Origin: an uncultured Eubacteriales bacterium
GTDB taxonomy: Bacteria > Bacillota > Clostridia > Oscillospirales > Acutalibacteraceae
Length of the DNA stretch: 9,582 nt
NCBI GenBank assembly: GCA_902462035.1
Contig: CABQAC010000061.1
Coordinates: forward strand, 1-9,582
Direction of reading: 5' to 3'
Within the stretch, counting starts at the first letter, position 1, and each line of letters begins with the position of its first letter. A program made the translations under genes and the position numbers. The notes below the pieces were generated by a model. It had not been told where the DNA came from and did no database searches. It saw only the letters and a list, made by a program, of their open reading frames with translations. Shown in pieces: positions 1 to 5,041 of the stretch.

Positions 1-545
1 CACAGCGAGCCGCCGATCCCCGCCAGGGCACAGGCCAAAAGAATGAAGATGACGTTGAGGCTGGGCACAACAGTGGGAAGGAGGAACGCACCCGCGATCA
101 GACAGGCGGAAAATAAATTTTTGGGGCAGGACCGGGCCATTGTCCACAGCGCCTTGCACATTAGGGCCAGCACGCCGGCGCGCACCCCCGCAAACGCATA
201 CCGGACCAGGCGCAGCGACTCAAACTGCTGGAGTACCGCCGACAGGGCGAGGATAATCCAGAAGGAAGGCGCCGTGACCCCCAGCGTGGCGCAGACCGCG
301 CCGGGAATGCCCGCCACCCGCCTGCCCACAAAGGTGGCGGAATTGACCGCGATCGGGCCGGGGGTGGATTCGGCTACAGCCACGATATCCGGCAATTCAT
401 CCGGGCTGATCCAATGGTGTTTTTCCGCTGCCTCCCGCTGAATCAGGGGAATCATGGCATAGCCGCCCCCAAAGGTGAAGGCGCCGATTTTGAGAAAGGT
501 CAAAAATAACGCGCCGCACGCGGCGGCGCGCGAATGTTTTAGCAT
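1..545 (-). CDS. Chromate transporter family (CHR domain) protein, partial at left edge
   Basis: This minus-strand frame is open from the ATG at 545-543 to the window edge and gives 181 residues. It is recognisable as a CHR-family membrane transporter by the N-terminal segment FTFGGGYAMIPLI (about residues 23-35) and the signature ESTPGPIAVNSATFVG (about 59-74). Hydrophobic helices follow around 84-112, 122-136 and 150-178. Single-domain CHR proteins in Firmicutes are usually about 180-195 aa and often occur as two adjacent genes forming a pair, so only a short C-terminal tail is probably missing and a second half may lie just outside the window. Family members are described as chromate exporters, but many have no proven substrate, so chromate is an assumption. 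The start is supported by AGAGGGGAT a few bases upstream. The gene is divergent from a LysR-type regulator that probably controls it. Confidence 0.92.
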   Translation of the reverse strand, partial: MLKHSRAAACGALFLTFLKIGAFTFGGGYAMIPLIQREAAEKHHWISPDELPDIVAVAESTPGPIAVNSATFVGRRVAGIPGAVCATLGVTAPSFWIILALSAVLQQFESLRLVRYAFAGVRAGVLALMCKALWTMARSCPKNLFSACLIAGAFLLPTVVPSLNVIFILLACALAGIGGSL

Positions 546-659
546 CTGGATCCCCTCTTTTTGGTTGATACCATGAGGATAGCGCATTTCTTTACAAAAG
601 TAAAATCGTATTATAAAATGATTAATATATGATTTTACTTATGGATTGGAGGGAGAACC
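546..659. promoter_or_regulatory. Divergent chr/lysR control region with 10-bp inverted repeat
   Basis: This AT-rich spacer lies between the CHR transporter start and the lysR start. The arms AAGTAAAATC (598-607) and GATTTTACTT (631-640) form a perfect 10-bp inverted repeat with 23 bp between them. The spacer contains a TATAAT on the minus strand (615-610), usable for the transporter, and a TATAAA on the plus strand (612-617), usable for lysR. Neither has a convincing -35 element. LysR-type regulators often bind such dyads between divergent genes to autorepress and to activate the partner gene. The assignment as the LysR operator is inference. Confidence 0.6.
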
Positions 660-1535
660 GTGACGCTGCGCCATATCCGAATTTTTGTGGCGGTCTGCCG
701 TGCCGGTTCAATGACCGGGGCGGCCAAGGCGCTGTACCTTTCCCAGCCCGCCGTCAGCCAGGCGGTGCGGGAATTGGAGGAGTATTACGGCGTCCGCTTG
801 TTCGACCGCATAGCCCGGCGGCTGGATTTGACCGAATCGGGGCGGCAATTTTTGGCATATGCCACGCCGATCCTTTCGCTGCTGGAAGAATTGGATCAGA
901 AGGCCGCCGCCTGGGATGCAAATCTGCCTATCCGGGTGGGAAGCAGTATGACCATCGGCACAAAGCTGCTGCCCGGGCTGATCGCCGCGTTCCAATCCAA
1001 ATGGCCGGGGGTACCGGTGCGGGTGACGGTGGGCAGCTCGTCGCGAATCGCGGCGGAGGTGGAAAAAAACGCGCTCGATTTGGGGTTGGTGGAAAGTCCG
1101 GTATCTTCCCCGGATTTGGCGGCAGAGGCTTTTGGCGGGGATTGCCTGCAGGCCGTATGCCCGCCGGCGGATCCCCTTTCAAAACGCCGGGCCGGTTTCC
1201 GTGAACTGCTGGACCGTCCGCTGCTGTTACGGGAGCGCGGCAGCGGCGCGCGGGAAGTGTTCCACAGCACAGCGCAAAAGTTGGGGGCTGCTTATGAGCC
1301 GGCGTGGGAAAGCGCCAATACGCAGGCCCTGGTTGAAGGGGTGGCCGCCGGGCTGGGCGTTTCGGTGCTGCCGCTGCCGCTGGTGGAGGAAGCGGTCCGT
1401 GCCGGGCGGATTTGCCCGGTCACGGTGCCCGATTTGCCTGTTCAGCGGCCTTATTGGATGATTCACCATAAAAATAAGTACCTCTCCCAAAGTATGAAGA
1501 ACTTTTTAGCCTTCTGCGCGGGATGGGCCAAATAA
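660..1535 (+). CDS. LysR-type transcriptional regulator
   Basis: The 291-aa protein has the usual LysR length and layout. The N-terminal winged helix-turn-helix covers about residues 1-60 (MTLRHIRIFVAVCRAGSMTG, then AAKALYLSQPAVSQAVRELE, then GVRLFDRIARRLDLTESGRQ). A LysR effector-binding domain follows from about 88, beginning IRVGSSMTIGTKLLPGLI. The start is the GTG at 660-662, chosen because GGAGGGAG lies 4-11 bases upstream and the HTH begins at the usual distance. The effector is not readable from sequence. The gene is divergent from the CHR transporter, and the shared dyad suggests it regulates that gene and itself. CysB- or CbbR-like relatives that respond to anions or metabolites are possible, but I cannot choose between them. 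It is followed immediately by a strong terminator. Confidence 0.94.
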   Translation: MTLRHIRIFVAVCRAGSMTGAAKALYLSQPAVSQAVRELEEYYGVRLFDRIARRLDLTESGRQFLAYATPILSLLEELDQKAAAWDANLPIRVGSSMTIGTKLLPGLIAAFQSKWPGVPVRVTVGSSSRIAAEVEKNALDLGLVESPVSSPDLAAEAFGGDCLQAVCPPADPLSKRRAGFRELLDRPLLLRERGSGAREVFHSTAQKLGAAYEPAWESANTQALVEGVAAGLGVSVLPLPLVEEAVRAGRICPVTVPDLPVQRPYWMIHHKNKYLSQSMKNFLAFCAGWAK

Positions 1536-1538
1536 AAG

Positions 1539-1570
1539 AAAAGGGGGATGGCAAAGGCCATCCCCCTTTT
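1539..1570. terminator. Bidirectional intrinsic terminator between lysR and nrdG
   Basis: A perfect 14-bp stem pairs 1539-1552 (AAAAGGGGGATGGC) with 1557-1570 (GCCATCCCCCTTTT), with the 4-nt loop AAAG. T-runs flank it on both strands: TTTTTT on the plus strand, and TTTTCTTTTATT reading the minus strand. It starts 4 bases after the lysR stop and lies 10 bases beyond the nrdG stop, so it can end both convergent transcripts. Confidence 0.93.
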
Positions 1571-1579
1571 TTGTGGGCG

Positions 1580-2092
1580 TTAATACTCCCCCCGCCAACG
1601 CGGCGCCGTTTGCTCGACCGCTTTGCCTGCCCGCAGGCTGGCGGGAACATTCAAAATCCGCTGGTTGGTACTGCCTCGGTAGGGCAGGGCAAGGGACTTT
1701 TCTGCTTCCAGAAAAGGGCCGTCGATGAGTACGTCCAGCTTCTCCAGCAGCGCCCGCTGTTCCGGTGTGCCATCCAGCAATTCTTCGAACCGGTAGCCGG
1801 TATAACTGGCAACCTCGTACCCTGCGGCCTTCAGCAGCGCCGCCAGTTGACAAAAGCCCGCGGCCTGGGCGAAAGGCTCCCCGCCGGAAAAAGTGACCCC
1901 CCTGGCCAGCGGATTTTCCCGAACCCGGTCGAACAGCGCCTGTTCTTCCCAAGGGGTACCCCCGGAAAATGGCCAGGTTTCGGGATTATGACAGCCGGGG
2001 CAATGGTGGGGACAGCCTTGACAGAACAAGGTTACCCGGATACCGGGCCCGTCCACGATGCTGTCGTCCGCGATGCCGGCGATGACAATCAT
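1580..2092 (-). CDS. nrdG: Anaerobic ribonucleotide reductase activating enzyme (radical SAM) NrdG
   Basis: This is the activase of class III ribonucleotide reductase. It uses a [4Fe-4S] cluster and S-adenosylmethionine to make the glycyl radical on NrdD. From the ATG at 2092 the protein is 170 aa, normal for NrdG. The opening DDSIVDGPGIRVTLFCQGC is typical. The cluster motif CPHHCPGC gives Cys27, Cys31 and Cys34 (CX3CX2C), followed by HNPETW. The SAM-binding GGE motif is in VTFSGGEPFAQAAGF. An in-frame ATG at 2155 would add 21 residues rich in Arg and Gly that lie inside the preceding gene, so I reject it. The chosen start overlaps the stop of the small glycyl-radical ORF (ATGA, 2092-2089), which suggests translational coupling. 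It is the last gene of the nrd operon and is followed by the terminator at 1539-1570. Confidence 0.95.
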   Translation of the reverse strand: MIVIAGIADDSIVDGPGIRVTLFCQGCPHHCPGCHNPETWPFSGGTPWEEQALFDRVRENPLARGVTFSGGEPFAQAAGFCQLAALLKAAGYEVASYTGYRFEELLDGTPEQRALLEKLDVLIDGPFLEAEKSLALPYRGSTNQRILNVPASLRAGKAVEQTAPRWRGEY

Positions 2093-2247
2093 TGCGCGCG
2101 GCCCAGCCCGTGCTTGACGCGGTCGTGTTCCTCGGCTTTTTTGGCGTCGTTCCATTTGTCCATGGTGCCTACCAGGTAACCGGTAATGCGGCGGATCCGC
2201 TCAAAGCCGATATCTTTTCCCAAAGCCGATTGTTTTTTCTGTTCCAT
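2089..2247 (-). CDS. Separate glycyl-radical domain of class III RNR (split NrdD C-terminus), 52 aa
   Basis: This small minus-strand gene encodes 52 aa, starting MEQKKQSALGKDIG and continuing FERIRRITGYLVGTMDKW to an acidic/basic end (KAEEHDRVKHG). The RRITGYL stretch matches the glycyl-radical loop of anaerobic RNR (compare RR-x-x-GYL in NrdD), so Gly23 is the predicted radical site. The xxNxxKxEExxxRVKH tail is the usual extreme C-terminus of NrdD. The upstream large subunit lacks this part, so this peptide should dock into it and be activated by NrdG. The gene has a strong RBS (AAAAGGAG, 9 nt before the ATG) and a 4-base stop/start overlap with nrdG. The 59-nt gap after nrdD and a stop upstream in this frame argue for a true separate gene. 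Spare-part glycyl proteins such as GrcA/YfiD for pyruvate formate-lyase are an analogy, not a homologue. Confidence 0.88.
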   Translation of the reverse strand: MEQKKQSALGKDIGFERIRRITGYLVGTMDKWNDAKKAEEHDRVKHGLGRAQ

Positions 2248-2256
2248 TTGTCTTCG

Positions 2257-2264
2257 CTCCTTTT
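2257..2264 (-). promoter_or_regulatory. Strong ribosome binding site of the small glycyl-radical gene
   Basis: Read on the minus strand this is AAAAGGAG, with 9 bases to the ATG at 2247. It is the best Shine-Dalgarno match in the nrd operon. It supports independent, probably high-level, translation of the 52-aa protein rather than production by read-through from nrdD. Confidence 0.85.
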
Positions 2265-2306
2265 GTTTTACGAGATGATTATTATTTCAGAAGATCCCTG
2301 ACGCTG

Positions 2307-4592
2307 TCATTCGCACCCGCAGAACTGGGGAATGTGGGGGAATTGCTTGCGCAGCTCCCGCAGCTTTTCCTCGCTGATAGGTTCCCCGGCGCGGCGGCCG
2401 CACCGCGGGCACACGTCGTCGATAACGCCCACGTAGCCGCAGGCGGGGTCGCGGTCCACCGGATGGTTAATGCTGCCGTAGCCCACCCCGTTGTCGTGCA
2501 TGCAGCGGATGACGCTTTCAAACGCTTCCACGTTTTTAGCGGTGTCCCCGTCCAGCTCCACATAGCTGATGTGGCCGGCGTTGGTCAGAGCGTGGTAGGG
2601 GCCTTCCTTGCGGATTTTATCGTAGGCCGAAATGGGGAACCACACCGGGATATGGAAACTGTTGGTGTAATAATCCCGGTCTGTAACGCCGGGGATCGAA
2701 CCGTACCGCTTGCGGTCCATCCGGACAAAACGGCCGGAAAGCCCTTCGGCAGGGGTGCCGAGCAAGGTGAAGTTCATGTGCATCTCCTGGCTCTTTTTAT
2801 CGCAGAACTCCCGCATATGGCGGACAATTTCCAGCCCCTTCTGCTGCATTTCGTCGCTTTCCCCGTGATGGTGGTGGTACAAGGCGTTCAGCGTCTCCGC
2901 CAGGCCGATAAAGCCCATGGAAAGGGTGCCGTGCTTCAGCACCTCCCGCACCTCGTCGTAGGGCCCCAGCTTGTCGGAATCCAGCCACACGCCCTGGCCC
3001 ATCAGGAAGGGATAATTGTAAACCCGTTTTTTGGCCTGGATTTCGAACCGGTCCAGCAGCTGCCGCGCCACCAGCTCCATCATTTCGTCCAGCTTCTCAT
3101 AAAAGCGGTTTTCGTCGCCCCGGCTTTCGATGGCGATGCGGGGCAGGTTGATGGAGGTAAACGACAGGTTGCCGCGGGAATAGGAGATCTGCCGGTCCGG
3201 ATCGTACACATTGCCCATCACCCGGGTGCGGCAGCCCATGGTGGCGACCTCGGTTTCGGGACGGCCGGGCTGATAATACTGCAGGTTGAAGGGCGCGTCC
3301 AGGAACACAAAGTTGGGGAACAGCCGCCTGGCGCTGACCTTGCAGCTCAATCGGAACAAGTCGTAGTTGGGATCCCCCTCGTTATAGTTGACCCCTTCCT
3401 TGACCTTGAAAATATGGATGGGGAAGATGCAGGTTTCGCCATGGCCCAGGCCCGCGTCGGTCGCAAGCAGAATATTGCGGATGACCATGCGGCCCTCGGG
3501 GCTGGTGTCGGTGCCGTAGTTGATGGAAGAAAAAGGCGTTTGGGCCCCCGCGCGGCTGTGCATGGTGTTCAGGTTATGGACAAAGCCCTCCATCGCCTGG
3601 TAAGTGTCCCGGTCGGTGCGCTCGGTAGCGCGCCGCCGTGATACCGCCACCAGCCGCTTGGCCTTATCCGGGGCGATTCCCCGTTCCGCCGCCAAAAAGT
3701 CCGACACGGCGGCATCGAACGCGCGCTCGCCTAATTGCAGCCGGGGTCCCTCGCCAATAGACTGGGAGGCCGCTTCCACGGCGCTTTTTACCACTTGGCT
3801 TTCGTCGTCCGAATCCAGCAAATCCTCCACCGACTCGGTCAGTTTGCTGACATAGGCTTTCGCAAAGGTTTTTGCCACGCCCTGGGCCATACCGTAGTCA
3901 AAGTTGGGAATGCTTTGACCGCCGTGCTGGTCGTTCTGGTTGGATTGGATGGCGATAGCCGCCAGCGCCGCGTAGCTTTGAATGCTTTGCGGTTCCCGCA
4001 GAAAACCATGGCCGGTAGAAAAACCGTCCTTGAACAGGCGGAGAATATCGATTTGGCAGCAGGTGGTCGTCAGAGAGTAAAAATCGAAATCGTGAATATG
4101 GATATCGCCCTCCCGGTAGGCGCGGGCCTGTTCCGGGGTAAGCAGGTACAGCTCGTTATAGGCTTTGGCCCCCGCGGTGCCGATTTGAAGCATGCTGCCC
4201 ATGGCGGTATCGCCATCGATGTTGGCGTTGTCCCGCTTCATGTCGCTGTCCCGGGCGTCTAAATTGGTGATTTCATCGATGGTTTTCATCAAGCTGGTAT
4301 TGGATTCGCGGATCCGGGTGCGGTTGGCGCGGTACAAGATGTAGGCCTTGGCGGCTCCCTCGTACCCCTTTTTCATCAACTCGTGCTCCACGGCGTCCTG
4401 AATTTGTTCAATTTGAGGAGGCATGTCCTCCGGTAGCTTTTCCAGCTTTGCCTGTACGGCGTTGGCCACCACGGCTGCGTCCGCGGCATTTCCTTCGCCG
4501 GCGGCTTCCAGCGCCTTCAAAATGGCGGCGGCAATCTTGCTTTCGTCGTACAGCACCACGCGCCCATCGCGTTTGATAATGCTCCGGATCAT
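2307..4592 (-). CDS. nrdD: Anaerobic (class III) ribonucleoside-triphosphate reductase large part, lacking the glycyl-radical loop
   Basis: This is the catalytic subunit reducing ribonucleotides to deoxyribonucleotides anaerobically. The 761-aa protein begins with an ATP-cone allosteric domain (about residues 1-95, starting MIRSIIKRDGRVVLYDESKI). The barrel follows, with NDQHGGQSIPNFDYG (220-234), FSSINYGTDTSPEGR (354-368) and MGCRTRV, whose Cys453 is the likely thiyl-radical residue. Near the end, CPRC (Cys728, Cys731) and FCGC (Cys758, Cys760) form the expected zinc site. In intact NrdD a glycyl-radical loop follows this site. Here the protein ends one residue later (CGCE, then TGA at 2309-2307), and the loop is in the next gene. 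Reading past the TGA gives QRQGSSEIIIIS and another stop, so read-through does not restore it. The start ATG has AGGAAGGG about 12 bases upstream. A NrdR-type promoter lies about 70 bp upstream. Confidence 0.95.
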   Translation of the reverse strand: MIRSIIKRDGRVVLYDESKIAAAILKALEAAGEGNAADAAVVANAVQAKLEKLPEDMPPQIEQIQDAVEHELMKKGYEGAAKAYILYRANRTRIRESNTSLMKTIDEITNLDARDSDMKRDNANIDGDTAMGSMLQIGTAGAKAYNELYLLTPEQARAYREGDIHIHDFDFYSLTTTCCQIDILRLFKDGFSTGHGFLREPQSIQSYAALAAIAIQSNQNDQHGGQSIPNFDYGMAQGVAKTFAKAYVSKLTESVEDLLDSDDESQVVKSAVEAASQSIGEGPRLQLGERAFDAAVSDFLAAERGIAPDKAKRLVAVSRRRATERTDRDTYQAMEGFVHNLNTMHSRAGAQTPFSSINYGTDTSPEGRMVIRNILLATDAGLGHGETCIFPIHIFKVKEGVNYNEGDPNYDLFRLSCKVSARRLFPNFVFLDAPFNLQYYQPGRPETEVATMGCRTRVMGNVYDPDRQISYSRGNLSFTSINLPRIAIESRGDENRFYEKLDEMMELVARQLLDRFEIQAKKRVYNYPFLMGQGVWLDSDKLGPYDEVREVLKHGTLSMGFIGLAETLNALYHHHHGESDEMQQKGLEIVRHMREFCDKKSQEMHMNFTLLGTPAEGLSGRFVRMDRKRYGSIPGVTDRDYYTNSFHIPVWFPISAYDKIRKEGPYHALTNAGHISYVELDGDTAKNVEAFESVIRCMHDNGVGYGSINHPVDRDPACGYVGVIDDVCPRCGRRAGEPISEEKLRELRKQFPHIPQFCGCE

Positions 4593-4635
4593 TGCGTATT
4601 CAACCCTTCCTAACTCGTTTTACACACCCGCAAGG

Positions 4636-4682
4636 TCCATATATCTTGTGTGACGAAACTATTATGATACTAAATATGGAGA
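4636..4682 (-). promoter_or_regulatory. Tandem NrdR-like boxes over the nrdD promoter
   Basis: NrdR represses RNR genes by binding two 16-bp boxes (consensus acaCwAtATaTwGtgt as I recall it) a whole number of helical turns apart. Read on the minus strand, the distal box at 4682-4667 (tctccatatttagtat) matches 11 of 16 positions. The proximal box at 4651-4636 (acacaagatatatgga) matches 12 of 16. They are separated by 15 bp, so starts are 31 bp apart, the usual spacing. The distal box fills the space between -35 and -10, and the proximal box lies just past the predicted start site, as expected for repression. The nrdR gene itself is not in the window. Confidence 0.78.
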
Positions 4683-4689
4683 AAGTCAA
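4661..4689 (-). promoter_or_regulatory. nrdD operon promoter
   Basis: On the minus strand, TTGACT (4689-4684) and CATAAT (4666-4661) are separated by exactly 17 bp, a good housekeeping sigma promoter. Transcription would start near 4654, giving a leader of about 60 nt before nrdD. The spacer coincides with one of two NrdR-like boxes. Confidence 0.8.
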
Positions 4690-4705
4690 GGGTTTGCGAT
4701 CATAT

Positions 4706-4729
4706 AAAAACACAACCGGTAGTGTTTTT
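4706..4729. repeat. Inverted repeat in the nrdD/kinase intergenic region
   Basis: The arms AAAAACAC (4706-4713) and GTGTTTTT (4722-4729) flank the self-complementary core ACCGGT (4715-4720). The dyad is symmetric, with a T-run on each strand. It lies upstream of both divergent promoters, where a terminator would only stop antisense or background transcription. An operator for an unknown dimeric regulator is equally possible. Confidence 0.5.
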
Positions 4730-4747
4730 TGCCGTATGATTGGTTTT

Positions 4748-4793
4748 GGGAAAAACTGCGGCGAGAAAAGGAAATTTGAGGGAAAAACCGGGG
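4748..4793 (+). repeat. Pair of direct repeats upstream of the kinase operon promoter
   Basis: GGGAAAAACTGCGG (4748-4761) and GGGAAAAACCGGGG (4780-4793) agree at 12 of 14 positions. Their starts are 32 bp apart, about three helical turns. They lie roughly 55-100 bp upstream of the plus-strand -35 element. In-phase direct repeats there are the pattern used by AraC-type activators such as the response regulator encoded downstream. The link is inference. Confidence 0.4.
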
Positions 4794-4846
4794 CGCAAGG
4801 GAGGATTAAGCTTTTATAAAACTTTTTGAAAGAATAAAAAGTGTTT

Positions 4847-4876
4847 TTGACAACCGCATTGGGACTTTGATATAGT
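4847..4876 (+). promoter_or_regulatory. Promoter of the sensor kinase - regulator - binding protein operon
   Basis: A perfect TTGACA (4847-4852), an 18-bp spacer and TATAGT (4871-4876) make a strong housekeeping-type promoter. Transcription would start near 4883, leaving a leader of about 160 nt before the kinase start. The leader holds an inverted repeat and a direct repeat of TTCCATA. Confidence 0.78.
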
Positions 4877-4910
4877 AAAAAGATAACGCACTAAAATGAC
4901 AAAAAAGCAG

Positions 4911-4963
4911 TTTATGGAACAGATTCCGATGTATTTTCCATAAATTACTAAGAAAATTCCATA
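4911..4963 (+). repeat. TTCCATA repeats in the kinase operon leader
   Basis: TTTATGGAA (4911-4919) and TTCCATAAA (4936-4944) form a perfect 9-bp inverted repeat with a 16-nt spacer. A third TTCCATA sits at 4957-4963, 21 bp (two helical turns) after the second. They lie about 30-80 nt downstream of the predicted transcription start. They could be a regulator binding site acting as a roadblock or repressor, or an RNA hairpin in the leader. Confidence 0.5.
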
Positions 4964-5041
4964 CGACTTCTTTCCAAGGCATTGTACGATGAAAATAAAG
5001 CGAACACCATGGAAGAGGGAGAAAGGACGGCGTGCGGGCGG

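Noticed and set aside
43..441. Plus-strand open frame of 132 codons at the left edge
   Set aside because: It is antisense to the CHR transporter, whose motifs are clear. The peptide has no family features.
510..530. GC-rich hairpin (CGCGCCGC with GCGGCGCG) near the start of the CHR gene
   Set aside because: It lies in codons 6-12, which encode a run of Ala, and is readily explained by GC-rich codons. There is no T-run and no sign of a regulatory role.
2093..2155. In-frame N-terminal extension of nrdG from the ATG at 2155
   Set aside because: The added residues are Arg/Gly-rich, do not look like NrdG and come from DNA coding for the glycyl-radical protein in another frame. The ATG at 2092 gives the usual NrdG start.
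1523..2179. Plus-strand open frame of 218 codons opposite nrdG
   Set aside because: It begins inside lysR, runs across the terminator and is antisense to nrdG, with no recognisable domain.
2282..2309. Programmed frameshift or stop read-through joining the two NrdD parts
   Set aside because: Read-through gives 12 unrelated residues and a stop, the third frame stops at 2282, and the small frame has a stop between. No single event fuses them.
2861..2878. Run of four histidines in NrdD (about residues 573-576), like a metal tag
   Set aside because: His-rich HHGES segments occur at this place in normal NrdD proteins, and the catalytic fold around it is intact.
2334..3641. Long plus-strand open frame opposite nrdD (435 codons)
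   Set aside because: It is the antisense shadow of GC-rich nrdD coding sequence. It has no family motifs and a composition biased to Val, His, Ala and Gly.
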